Numbered from the stretch's first letter, positions 8,853 through 17,000 are shown. The stretch is 64,000 nt of DNA from Simplicispira lacusdiani (GCF_003604195.1 NZ_QXGR01000001.1:186001-250000), one strand, 5' to 3'. The notes: a model not told the origin generated them from the sequence alone. Translations and numbers: made by a program.

Positions 8853-9764
8853 TCACGCGGCCAGGGTGCGCCCGGCGGCCTCCGTCAGGGCCTGGGTGAG
8901 GGTGTCGAGCACCTCGGATTCGAGGTTCCAGCAGTGCCAATACAGCTTGATCGGCAGCTCCTGGCCCGGCGCCATGTCCACCAGCGAGCCGTCGGCCAGG
9001 CCCGAGCGCACCAGCAGCTCGGGCAGCACGCCCACGGCCCAGCCGGCCTTCACGGCGTGCAACTGCCCTTCGGAGCTGGGCACGAACAGGTGGTTCAGCG
9101 CCACGCGTTTGAGGCCGAAGGCGCGGGCCACGAACTCGGCGGCCATGTCGTCCTTGCGGTTGAACGACAGGTAGGACACCTCGCGGAAGTTGTGCGCCGT
9201 CAGGCCGCCGGGCAGGTGCTTCTCGGCGAACGAGGCCGACGCCACGGCGACATAGCGCATGGCCCCCAGCGGCACCATCTTGCAGCCGCGCAGCGCCTGC
9301 TTGAGCGTGGTCACGCAGCCCAGCACCTGGCCCGAGCGCAGCCATTCCTGCGTGAAATCCTGGTCGTCCACGATGATCTCCAGCGGCAGGCGCTGGCGCA
9401 CCAGGTCGTGCAGCGCGTCGAGCGCCCAGGTGGCGATGCTGTCGGCGTTGATGGCGATGGAGATGCGCTCCTCCTCGCGTCCGCCGCCGTGCGCGCTGGG
9501 CGCCAGCTCCTGCAGGTCGCGCTCCAGGTCGGCGCGCAGCAGGCGCAGCTGCTTGGTGTGCTTGAGCAGCAGTTGCCCGGCCGAGGTCGGCCGCAGCGGC
9601 CGGCTGCGCACGATGAGCACCGAGCCCACCTGGGCCTCCAGGGCGCGCAGGCGCTGCGAGACGGCCGATTGCGTGACGTTCAGGCGCTGGGCGGCGCGCT
9701 CGAAGCCGCCCTCCTCGACGATGGCGGCAAGGCATTCCAGGGCGGCGGGATCGTAGGTACTCAT
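8853..9764 (-). CDS. argP: ArgP/IciA-like LysR regulator
   Basis: 303 residues. The N-terminal HTH (GGFERAAQRLNVTQSAVSQRL) and the effector-domain motifs INADSIATW, VDDQDFTQEWL and LYWHCWNLES match the ArgP branch, which in E. coli senses lysine/arginine and drives the exporter argO. Here it is divergent from dadA instead, with a 6-bp inverted repeat (9794-9812) between them. The LysE-type exporter in this window lies far away at 55.7 kb. The family call is firm; the assumption that it controls dadA is inference from position. Confidence 0.85.
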   Translation of the reverse strand: MSTYDPAALECLAAIVEEGGFERAAQRLNVTQSAVSQRLRALEAQVGSVLIVRSRPLRPTSAGQLLLKHTKQLRLLRADLERDLQELAPSAHGGGREEERISIAINADSIATWALDALHDLVRQRLPLEIIVDDQDFTQEWLRSGQVLGCVTTLKQALRGCKMVPLGAMRYVAVASASFAEKHLPGGLTAHNFREVSYLSFNRKDDMAAEFVARAFGLKRVALNHLFVPSSEGQLHAVKAGWAVGVLPELLVRSGLADGSLVDMAPGQELPIKLYWHCWNLESEVLDTLTQALTEAAGRTLAA

Positions 9765-9793
9765 GGTCTCCTCACTGGCGGCGGGCCGGGTCT

Positions 9794-9812
9794 CAGAATA
9801 TTAGTGATTCTG
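9794..9812. promoter_or_regulatory. inverted repeat in the argP/dadA divergent region
   Basis: CAGAAT-N7-ATTCTG, a perfect 6-bp repeat, lies just upstream of a likely dadA promoter (TTGACG at 9820-9825, TTATTC near 9842). This is a plausible ArgP-type binding site. Confidence 0.45.
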
Positions 9813-9876
9813 ATGTTTTTTGACGAAGTTTAATTTCACTTTTATTCGAACGCAATGTCGCGCACACTGCGCTCCC

Positions 9877-11220
9877 ATGAAAACCATTGTTCTCGGAGCC
9901 GGCATCATCGGCATCAGCACGGCGTGGCACCTGCGCGAGCGCGGCCACGAGGTCATTGTGGTGGACCGCCAGCCCGGCGCGGCGCTGGAGACCAGCTTCG
10001 CCAACGCGGGGCAGATCTCGGTGAGCTACTGCGAACCCTGGGCCAACCGCGAGGCGCCGCTCAAGGCGCTCAAGTGGATGCTCGACAAGGAGGCTCCCCT
10101 GCTGTTCCGCCCGCAACTGGACTGGGACCAATGGCGCTGGGGCCTGAAGTTCCTGGCGCAGTGCAATGACGCGGCCTTCGAGCGCAATGTGCAGCAGCTC
10201 GTGGCGCTGGGCGCCTACAGCCACCGCGCGCTCAAGGAGCTGGTGCGCAGCACCGGCATCGAATACCACCGCCTGGAGCGCGGCATCGCCCACTTCTACG
10301 CCGACCAGAAGTCGTTCGACGACGCCGGCCTGGCCGTGGAGCTGATGCGCAAGCACGGCGTGCAGCGCCGCCTGGTGACGCGCGACGAGCTGCTGAAGAT
10401 CGAGCCGGCGTTCCGCGCCTACGGCGACCGCATCGTCGGCGGCACCTACACCAGCACCGATGAGAGCGGCGACGCACGCGCCTTCACCCAGCAGCTGGCC
10501 GAACGCTGCGCCGCGCGCGGCGTGCAGTTCCTCTACGGCCACGACGTGCTGCGCCTGAACAAGGTGGGCGGCGCTATCGAATCCGTAGCTGTTCGCGCAA
10601 ACCAGCCGGGCGCCGAAGGCCAGAAAGACCAAATACTCCAAGGTGACGCCATCGTTGTCGCATGCGGCTCTTACAGCGCGCCGCTGCTGCGCAACGTGGG
10701 CGTGGACCTGCCGATCTACCCCGGCAAGGGCTACAGCGCCACCTTCCCCATCCTGCGCCCCGAGGACGCTCCCACGGTCTCGGCGCTCGACGACGGCCGC
10801 AAGATCGCCATCAGCCGCCTGGGCGACCAGCTGCGCGTGGCCGGCACCATCGAACTGGGCGGCTTCGACATGGCGCTCGACACCCCGGTGGCCAAGGCGC
10901 GCTGCCACATGCTGTCGCGCCGCATCGAGGAAGTGTTCCCCGGTGTCTGCGACACGCGCACCCCCGAGCAGGGCGGCGACCCGCAGTACTGGACCGGCCT
11001 GCGCCCGGCCACGCCGACCAACATCCCGTTCATCGGCCGCACCCGCCTGGGCAAGCTCTGGGTGAACGCGGGCCACGGCACGCTGGGCTGGACGCACGGC
11101 GCGGGCTCGGGCCTGGCGCTGGCCGAGCTCATCGACGGCGCGCGCCCCGGCATGGATTTCGGCTTCTACGGCTTCGACCGCGCCCCCAAAACCACCCACA
11201 TGCAGCCTGCTCGCGCCTGA
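9877..11220 (+). CDS. dadA: D-amino acid dehydrogenase, small subunit type
   Basis: FAD enzyme that oxidises D-amino acids (notably D-alanine) to 2-oxo acids, passing electrons to the membrane quinone pool. 447 residues; the N-terminus has the dinucleotide fold GAGIIGISTAWHLRERGHEV and the C-terminus the conserved WTGLRPATPTNIPFIG and LWVNAGHGTLGWTHGAGSG motifs of DadA. Residues about 233-251 are encoded by a stretch resembling the R1 repeat found between genes elsewhere in the window (10573-10630), in a loop that varies in the family. Divergent from the argP-like gene. No alanine racemase (dadX) follows. Confidence 0.9.
   Translation: MKTIVLGAGIIGISTAWHLRERGHEVIVVDRQPGAALETSFANAGQISVSYCEPWANREAPLKALKWMLDKEAPLLFRPQLDWDQWRWGLKFLAQCNDAAFERNVQQLVALGAYSHRALKELVRSTGIEYHRLERGIAHFYADQKSFDDAGLAVELMRKHGVQRRLVTRDELLKIEPAFRAYGDRIVGGTYTSTDESGDARAFTQQLAERCAARGVQFLYGHDVLRLNKVGGAIESVAVRANQPGAEGQKDQILQGDAIVVACGSYSAPLLRNVGVDLPIYPGKGYSATFPILRPEDAPTVSALDDGRKIAISRLGDQLRVAGTIELGGFDMALDTPVAKARCHMLSRRIEEVFPGVCDTRTPEQGGDPQYWTGLRPATPTNIPFIGRTRLGKLWVNAGHGTLGWTHGAGSGLALAELIDGARPGMDFGFYGFDRAPKTTHMQPARA
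10573..10630 (+). repeat. R1 repeat-like segment inside dadA
   Basis: Aligns without gaps to the R1 copy at 23246-23307 (reverse strand), sharing about 31 of 49 bases, including GCTAT, TAGCT and CGGGCGCC. It is in frame and open through the gene. More diverged than the intergenic copies, so an old insertion; chance similarity is possible. Confidence 0.45.
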
Positions 11221-11279
11221 CGGCGCCGCCGCATCCGTCACTCACCGCCCTGCGCCAGCCCGCCAGCGGTTAACACTGG

Positions 11280-11401
11280 CGCGGCCCAGGCCAGCGACCG
11301 CCGCGCAAGGGCCGCCCCGCCGCGCTGGCGGTGTCCCCCTTCCCGCCTCGCGCAGCGAGGCGAGAGAAGGGGGAAGGCGCGCAGCGCCACAGGGGGTTGC
11401 T
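11280..11401 (-). repeat. R2 repeat, copy a (long form)
   Basis: About 120 bases between the convergent dadA and the binding-protein gene. Read on the minus strand it begins right after the stop codon of the 11402-12601 gene with AACCCCCTGTGGCGC and contains a strong nested hairpin (CGCCTCGC-tgc-GCGAGGCG within CCCCCTTC/GAAGGGGG). It shares long identical stretches with copies at 47.2 and 36.2 kb. Confidence 0.8.
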
Positions 11402-12601
11402 TCACTTCTTTCGCTGCACGATGAGATTGCGCTTGGCGTCCTCGGGGTAGGCAAAGGTCACGGCGCCGTTCTGCACCTTGCCCATCACCAGCATGTTCTG
11501 CGTGATGGCGTCCTTGTCCTCGCGGCTGAAGGGGTGCTCGTAGGTGGCCACCACGCCGTAGTAGACGCGCGGGATGTTCTCCAGCGCATGCTTGACGGCC
11601 GGGCCGTCGAGCTTGCCGTCGCGGATGCCGAACAGCGCGTGCGTGAGCAGGTAGCTCGCGTCGTAGCCCTGCGCCGCCGCCATGGGCACGGCCATGCGCT
11701 TGCCGTGCTTGCGCGTGAAGGCGCTCAGGAAGGCCGCGCGGCGCTCGTTGCTGGGCTCGGCGATGAAGGTCTGCGCCATCAGCGCGCCCTCGGCGGCATC
11801 CTTGGCGCCCTCGATGAAGAACGGGAACGACAGCGGCCAAGCGCCCACCTGCGGCACCTTCCAGCCCAGCTCCTTGCGGCCGTTGGCGATGACGGCGTTC
11901 TCCTTGCCCACGGTGTAGCTGAAGACCACGTTGGCGCCGGCGTCGCGCGCGGCCTGCAGCTCGGCGCGCAGGTCGGTCACGCCCAGCGGAAAGCGCGTGA
12001 CATGCACGGCCTTGAGCTTGCGCGCCTCCAGCGCCGCCTCCACGTCCTTGAGCCCGGCCTCGCCGTAGCCCGTGGTGTCGGCGAAGATGGCCACCTTGGT
12101 CCAGCCGCGCTTGACGATGTCGTTCACCACGAACGGCGCCTGGATGCTGTCGCGCGCGGCGTTGCGGAAGATGTAGCTCTCGGGCGCCGGGTACTTGGCC
12201 GTGAGCGGCGTGCCGGTGGAGCACGGCACGATGAGCGGGATGCGCGCGTTCTGGAACACGTCCAGCGCCTTCATCGCCACGCCCGTGTTGCAGAAGCCGA
12301 TGGTCGCCACGACCTTCTGCGCCGCCAGCTCCTGCGCGGCCTTGAGGCCGGTGTCGGGGTCGCCCTGGTCGTCCTTGACCACCAGCGCCAGCGGCCGCCC
12401 GAGGTAGCCGCCCACGGCATTGATCTCGTCCACGGCCATCTGGATGCCCTGGAGCATGGGCGTGCCGAAATCGGACGACGGCCCGCTGAACGGCCCGACC
12501 ACGCCCACGGGCACGGTGTTGCCCTGCTGGGCGGGTGCCTGGGCCGCCGCGGCCAGCGCCGCCGCCAGGGCGGCACCCATCACTTTGCGAACCTGTTTCA
12601 T
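11402..12601 (-). CDS. branched-chain amino acid-type ABC transporter substrate-binding protein
   Basis: 399 residues with a Sec signal peptide (MKQVRKVMGAALAAALAAAAQAPAQ). The mature part is a type I periplasmic binding protein of the LivJ/LivK family: VPVGVVGPFSGPSSDFG at the start, then AVDEINAVGGYLGRPLALVV and DDQGDPDTG. Ligand unknown; family members bind Leu/Ile/Val, amides or aromatic acids. The start at 12601 has GCAGGAG upstream. No permease or ATPase genes adjoin it, so it is an orphan binding protein. R2 copy a begins at its stop codon. Confidence 0.9.
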   Translation of the reverse strand: MKQVRKVMGAALAAALAAAAQAPAQQGNTVPVGVVGPFSGPSSDFGTPMLQGIQMAVDEINAVGGYLGRPLALVVKDDQGDPDTGLKAAQELAAQKVVATIGFCNTGVAMKALDVFQNARIPLIVPCSTGTPLTAKYPAPESYIFRNAARDSIQAPFVVNDIVKRGWTKVAIFADTTGYGEAGLKDVEAALEARKLKAVHVTRFPLGVTDLRAELQAARDAGANVVFSYTVGKENAVIANGRKELGWKVPQVGAWPLSFPFFIEGAKDAAEGALMAQTFIAEPSNERRAAFLSAFTRKHGKRMAVPMAAAQGYDASYLLTHALFGIRDGKLDGPAVKHALENIPRVYYGVVATYEHPFSREDKDAITQNMLVMGKVQNGAVTFAYPEDAKRNLIVQRKK

Positions 12602-12699
12602 GGAACTGCTCCTGCGCGATGAAGTGCGCAGCTTAGCCACGGCACCGCCCGGCGGGTTCCGCACTTTCCCTGCCCTGGCGGCGCGCCGTCAGGCCATCG

Positions 12700-13965
12700 T
12701 CAGGCCGTGAGAATGTCGAAATGGCGCACCACCATGGTTTCCATCAGCGCCTTGACCGCGTCCTCGTCCTGTCCATCGAGCTGCTGGCGCAGCGCTGCAG
12801 CCATGGGCACGAAGACGTCCAGGACCATGGGATCGAAATGGCTCCCCCGGCCCTCCAGAAGAATGCCCAGCACCTCCTCCGGCGGCAAAGGCTGCTTGTA
12901 GGGCCGGCGCGAACTGAGGGCGTCAAACACATCGGCCACCGCGAAAATGCGCGCGGCCAGCGGAATCGCCTCCCCGGCCAGCCCCTGCGGGTAGCCCGTG
13001 CCATCCCATTTTTCGTGGTGGCATGCCACCACGTCGCGCGCGCCATCGAGCCAGCCCGCCCCCGAGACGATCTCCTCGCCCTGCCGGACATGGGTGCGCA
13101 TGGTGCGCATCTCGTCCTCGTCCAGCCGGCCCGGCTTGAGCAGGATGGCATCCGGGATGCCGATCTTGCCCGCGTCGTGCAGGAAGCTGCCCAGGATCAG
13201 CGACTGCATGGCCGCCCCTTTCAGGCCCAGTGCCTCGCCCAGCAGGGCCGACACCCAGGCCACGCGGTAGTTGTGGGCGCCGGTGTCGGAGTCGCGCTTG
13301 GCGATGGCGCGGCCCAGCGCCTCCATCATGGCGATGTGCGACTCCAGCACCTCGCGCGCCTTGCGCTCGTTCTCCCCGACCAGGTGCACCACCACCGGGT
13401 ACATGGCCGCGCCGCACACCAGCGAAGCCAGGCACACCATGAGCCCGACGACGAGGGCGTCCGAGAAGATCTGGTCGGTCTGCCACTGCGGCAGCACGCG
13501 CACGCCCTCGAAGTAGCCGGTCACCGGCCCGCCCGCCGGGGCCTCGCGCAGCGGCACGAACACGCGCAGCACCTGCTCGCCCGTCGCCAGCGTGAGACGC
13601 TCGTAGAAAGCCTCGGCGTAGCGCGGCACGCCGTGCTTGGGCAGCGCGGCCTCGACCTGCTCGCCCTGCGGCGTCACGGTCTCGGCGAGCTTGCTGCCAT
13701 CCGGGCCGTAGATTTCGGCGATGTCGAACAGCCCCCCTGCCAGTTGCCGCGCCGCCAGCCCGGCATGCTCGCGCGCCTGGGCGCCATCGAGGCGCAGCGC
13801 CTGCTCGCGCCGCAGCACGCGCCGGGCCTCCTCCTGGGCCAGGGCCACGACCTCTTCTTCCGCGTTTTCCCGCGAGACGTACCACGCCAGCGGACTGGCC
13901 AGCGCCGCCATGGCCAAGGTCACCAGGGCGATCCGTGCCGCCGCCTTGCGTTTCATCTGGTTCAT
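12700..13965 (-). CDS. membrane HD-GYP cyclic-di-GMP phosphodiesterase
   Basis: 421 residues: TM helix (about 11-28), an extracytoplasmic sensor domain of about 140 residues, a second TM helix (about 169-194), then an HD-GYP domain. The HD motif (LHDAGKIGIP, about 263) and the GYP block (HHEKWDGTGYP, about 316-326) are intact, so it should hydrolyse c-di-GMP. The domain also shows DVFDALSSRRPYK, characteristic of the family. It probably responds to a periplasmic signal. The start at 13965 is chosen for the fit of TM1; an upstream GTG-type extension is less likely. A second c-di-GMP enzyme lies at 19750. Confidence 0.92.
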   Translation of the reverse strand: MNQMKRKAAARIALVTLAMAALASPLAWYVSRENAEEEVVALAQEEARRVLRREQALRLDGAQAREHAGLAARQLAGGLFDIAEIYGPDGSKLAETVTPQGEQVEAALPKHGVPRYAEAFYERLTLATGEQVLRVFVPLREAPAGGPVTGYFEGVRVLPQWQTDQIFSDALVVGLMVCLASLVCGAAMYPVVVHLVGENERKAREVLESHIAMMEALGRAIAKRDSDTGAHNYRVAWVSALLGEALGLKGAAMQSLILGSFLHDAGKIGIPDAILLKPGRLDEDEMRTMRTHVRQGEEIVSGAGWLDGARDVVACHHEKWDGTGYPQGLAGEAIPLAARIFAVADVFDALSSRRPYKQPLPPEEVLGILLEGRGSHFDPMVLDVFVPMAAALRQQLDGQDEDAVKALMETMVVRHFDILTA

Positions 13966-14101
13966 GCCCTGTCTTTCCGATCCCCACGCGCGCCGGCGCG
14001 GGGGCCGTCCTGCCCCGCCCAGCAACCCTGCCCTCGTCGTGGTCATTGCCGAGTGTAAGGCGCGGAGCCCCCGCTCCCCCGGCGCGCGCTACCATGCCGC
14101 C

Positions 14102-14662
14102 ATGACGGACGCCCGCCCCCACTACCTCTTCCTCACCACCTCCACGCGTGAACCCGGCATCGTCGGCAACACCGAATGGCTGGCCCGCCAGGCCGCCGCC
14201 GCGCTGCCCCCGGGCGCCACGCAGACCTGGCTGTCGCTGGCCCGCATGGACCTGCCGCGTTTCGTGGACCAGCGCCACACGACCGGCCACTACCCGGCGC
14301 CCGAGGGCGACATGCAAACCCTGCTCGACGCCACGCTGGCGGCGGATCACATCGTTTTCGTCGCGCCCGTGTACTGGTTCAGCATCCCGGCGCCGCTCAA
14401 GACCTACCTCGACCACTGGAGCGCCTGGATGCGCATTCCCGGCCTGCCGTTCAAGGAGCAGATGGCGCGCAAGTCGCTGCACCTGGTCACCACCAGCGGC
14501 GACCGCGCCAAGGCCCAGCCCATGATCGACTCGGTGCGGCTGTGCGCGCAGTTCCTGGACATGCGCTGGGGCGGCGCCCTGTGGGGCAAGGGCGGCCCCC
14601 CGGACGCCGTGCGGCAGGACGCCGCCGCGCAGCAGGAAGCAGCTACATTTTTAATAGCTTGA
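14102..14662 (+). CDS. flavodoxin-like NAD(P)H-dependent oxidoreductase
   Basis: 186 residues of the NADPH-dependent FMN reductase/quinone reductase fold: N-terminal LFLTTSTREPGIVGNTEWL phosphate loop, then the FVAPVYWFSIPAPLKTYLDHW block that binds the flavin ring and dimer partner. Cytoplasmic; the substrate is a quinone or similar electron acceptor. The last residues (QLATFLIA-like tail ...EAATFLIA) and the stop codon are encoded by R1 repeat sequence, so the natural C-terminus has been replaced or extended by the element. Confidence 0.85.
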   Translation: MTDARPHYLFLTTSTREPGIVGNTEWLARQAAAALPPGATQTWLSLARMDLPRFVDQRHTTGHYPAPEGDMQTLLDATLAADHIVFVAPVYWFSIPAPLKTYLDHWSAWMRIPGLPFKEQMARKSLHLVTTSGDRAKAQPMIDSVRLCAQFLDMRWGGALWGKGGPPDAVRQDAAAQQEAATFLIA

Positions 14663-14698
14663 GGCGCTTGCCCTGAAAGGGCTGGAGGCCATTTTCAC
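14639..14698 (+). repeat. R1 repeat, between convergent genes
   Basis: GCAGCTACATTTTTAATAGC, then GCGCTTG and GGCTGGAGGCCATTTT. It supplies the last codons and TGA of the upstream oxidoreductase and fills the gap to the convergent peptidase gene. Confidence 0.75.
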
Positions 14699-14699
14699 C

Positions 14700-15626
14700 C
14701 TATCTGCGGGCCTGCCCCGGTGCATCGGGGTCGGTGCGGATCAGCCGCGTGTCCATCCAGCGCAGCAGATCGTCCCACATGGAGCGCACCTCGGCGTCGC
14801 GCGGCATGCGCAGCGCATGGTCCAGCTCGATGGTGACCACCGGCATGCCCTGCTGCACGCCGCCGTAGTGGCCCAGCGAGCCCGGAAAAACCCCCACGCG
14901 GTCCAGGCGCAGCCGCCCCAGGCGCTGCGGCGGCTCGTGCGGACCGTCGAAGTCGAGCACGCCATAGGGCGCGTGGATGCTCACCACCAGCTGCGGACGG
15001 AAGCTGTCCATCTGCGCGTGCAGGAACTGCGACTCGGGCTCGGACAGCGGCGCGGGGCCGGGCCAGCGGCGCGGGTCCTTGCGCGTGCGCTTTTCCCAGT
15101 AGTGCGGCGCGTCGTGCTGCCAGCGCGGGGTGTCGAAGTTGCGGTTCAGGTCCACGCCGCGCGCGTTCACGCGCGTGGGCTGCTTGGCCAGCAGCCCGTC
15201 GGGGTTGAGCACGGGGATGAAGCGCCAGTGCACCGGCTGGCCGGCCTTCTCGGCCAGCGCGATCCAGTGCAGCGCCAGCGAGGCCGAGGTGAGTTCGTCG
15301 CCATGCATGGCCCCCACCACCAGCACGCGCAGCGGCTCGGCGGCCCCGACAGGCGGCAGGCCGGGCACCGTGGCCGGCGGCAGCACGTCGCGCCAGAACA
15401 GCGGCAGCCCCTGGCGCGAGCGCGCGCCGCTGGGCACCAGCTGCGCCGATTTGCACAGCTGCGGCCCCACCCCCGGCAGGCGCGGCCGCAGCAGCGCGCA
15501 GGCCGAGGCCTCGCGCGGCGCGGGCGCGGGGACCGGGGTGGCTTCCGCCAGCGCGGCGGCGGCGGCCAGCAGGCCGGCCGCGCACCCACGCCATGCCGCC
15601 GCGAAGGAGGGCCGGCGCGCGCTCAA
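14700..15626 (-). CDS. M14-family zinc carboxypeptidase / murein peptide amidase-like
   Basis: 308 residues with a signal-like N-terminus (arginines then an Ala/Leu-rich stretch). The zinc and catalytic residues of family M14 are visible: H-G-D-E (first two ligands), RGVDLNRNF (substrate Arg and Asn), SIHAPYG (third ligand His) and VTIELDHAL (general-base Glu). It resembles MpaA-type murein peptide amidases, so a role in cell-wall peptide turnover is likely. No ATG fits; the best start is TTG 15626, which overlaps the stop of the upstream hydrolase gene (TTGA), implying translational coupling. Start less certain than the domain call. Confidence 0.8.
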   Translation of the reverse strand: MSARRPSFAAAWRGCAAGLLAAAAALAEATPVPAPAPREASACALLRPRLPGVGPQLCKSAQLVPSGARSRQGLPLFWRDVLPPATVPGLPPVGAAEPLRVLVVGAMHGDELTSASLALHWIALAEKAGQPVHWRFIPVLNPDGLLAKQPTRVNARGVDLNRNFDTPRWQHDAPHYWEKRTRKDPRRWPGPAPLSEPESQFLHAQMDSFRPQLVVSIHAPYGVLDFDGPHEPPQRLGRLRLDRVGVFPGSLGHYGGVQQGMPVVTIELDHALRMPRDAEVRSMWDDLLRWMDTRLIRTDPDAPGQARR

Positions 15627-16402
15627 TGCAGCACCCGCGCGGTGGCCAGGAAATCGAGCAGCGCGCCATCGAACCCCTCCGGGTCTTCGAGCTGCGGCCA
15701 GTGGCCCACATGGGGCAGGCTGGCATGGCGCGCATCGGGCAGCACCTGGGCCAGGGCCTGCAGCGCCTCGGGCGGCGTGCAGCGGTCGGCCGCGCCGCTG
15801 ACGAGCAGGACCGGCATGTGCAGGCGCGCGAAGTCGGCGGCACCCCGGTCGAAACACGGCAGCGCCTCCAGCGCGCGGCGGTAGGTGCCGGGGTAGACCT
15901 GGGCCAGGGCGTGGGCCGCCAGGCGCGCGCCCTCGGGCAGCGCGCCGCTGCCGATGCAGCGCGGCACCAGCCGCTGCGCCAGCACCTCCATGTCCGTGCC
16001 CTGCGCCAGCGCCTGTTGGCGCGGCGCCACCCAGTCCTGCACGGCCTGGGCGTCGAGGGCCGGGCCGCCGGCGCACAGCACCAGGCGCCGCACCCGCGCG
16101 CTCTGGCGCACGGCCACCTCCAGCGCCAGCATGGCGCCCAGGCCATGGCCCACCAGCGTGACGGGGCCGCAGCGCAGCGCCTCGATCAGCGCCAGACAGC
16201 TGTGCGCCAGCCCCTTGAAGGAATACGGGTCGATGGGCGCGCTGCGGCCATAGCCGGGCATGTCCCAGGCCACGGCGCGGTAGCCCGCGCTGGCCAGCGT
16301 CTCCACCTGGGGCGCGAAGGTCAGATGGCCGCCGTCGGCGTCGTGCAGCATGAGCACGGCGGGGCCCGCGCCCAGGGTGGTGAAGGTGGGTATCAGAGAC
16401 AT
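15623..16402 (-). CDS. alpha/beta-hydrolase-fold protein lacking the serine nucleophile
   Basis: 259 residues of the alpha/beta hydrolase fold. The oxyanion region HDADGGHLTF, the acid SGAADRCTPPE and the histidine LPHVGHWPQLEDP are all present. But the nucleophile elbow reads VGHGLGAM where the family has VGHSxGGM: the serine is a glycine (GGC). The protein may be catalytically dead, use another chemistry, or carry a recent mutation. It is followed by the M14 peptidase with overlapping stop/start. Its ATG (16402) is back to back with the flavin reductase region. Confidence 0.8.
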   Translation of the reverse strand: MSLIPTFTTLGAGPAVLMLHDADGGHLTFAPQVETLASAGYRAVAWDMPGYGRSAPIDPYSFKGLAHSCLALIEALRCGPVTLVGHGLGAMLALEVAVRQSARVRRLVLCAGGPALDAQAVQDWVAPRQQALAQGTDMEVLAQRLVPRCIGSGALPEGARLAAHALAQVYPGTYRRALEALPCFDRGAADFARLHMPVLLVSGAADRCTPPEALQALAQVLPDARHASLPHVGHWPQLEDPEGFDGALLDFLATARVLH

Positions 16403-16490
16403 GGGGCTTCCATTCGGGCCCGCGCAAAACCGCACGGCTGCAAGATTCGGGGACCCGGACGATAATAGCCCGGCCGATCTGTCCTTGCCC

Positions 16491-17000
16491 GTGTTGAGCC
16501 CTCTCCCCCCCCCTCTCTCTCCCTTTTCCACCCGCGATTTCCGCACCGCCCTGGGCATGTTCGCCACGGGCGTGACCGTGGTCACGGCGCGTGGCGCCGA
16601 GGGGCGGCTGGTCGGGCTCACGGCCAATTCCTTCAATTCGGTGTCCATGGACCCGCCGCTGGTGCTGTGGAGCCTGGCGCTGGCCTCGGCGTCGCTGCCG
16701 GTCTTCGCCGCTGGCGGGCACTACGCCATCAATGTGCTGGCCGCCGACCAGATGGCCCTGGCCGAACGGTTCGCCGCGCGCGGCGTGGACCGCTGGGCCG
16801 GCGTGGAGCACCGCCCCGGCATCAGCGGCGCGCCGCTGCTGGCGGGCGCCGCCGCCACCTTCGAGTGCATCAACCGCAGCCGCTACGAGGAAGGCGACCA
16901 CGTGATCTTCGTCGGCGAGGTCGAGCGCTGCCAGCACCGTGCCGGCGCCTCGCCGCTGCTCTACCACGGCGGGCGTTTCTACACCGAGCATCCGCTGTGA
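16491..17000 (+). CDS. flavin reductase domain protein
   Basis: About 169 residues; the FMN-binding split-barrel domain covers nearly all (DFRTALGMFATGVTVVTAR, LTANSFNSVSMDPPLV, HYAINVLAADQ, HVIFVGEVERC). Such proteins reduce free FMN/FAD with NAD(P)H, often for a partner monooxygenase; none is adjacent. The start is uncertain: GTG 16491 gives the normal length, while an ATG at 16401 would add a low-complexity tail. A nine-C run (16505-16513) lies just inside the coding start. The MOSC gene overlaps its stop by one base (TGATG), so the two are coupled. Confidence 0.85.
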   Translation: MLSPLPPPLSPFSTRDFRTALGMFATGVTVVTARGAEGRLVGLTANSFNSVSMDPPLVLWSLALASASLPVFAAGGHYAINVLAADQMALAERFAARGVDRWAGVEHRPGISGAPLLAGAAATFECINRSRYEEGDHVIFVGEVERCQHRAGASPLLYHGGRFYTEHPL

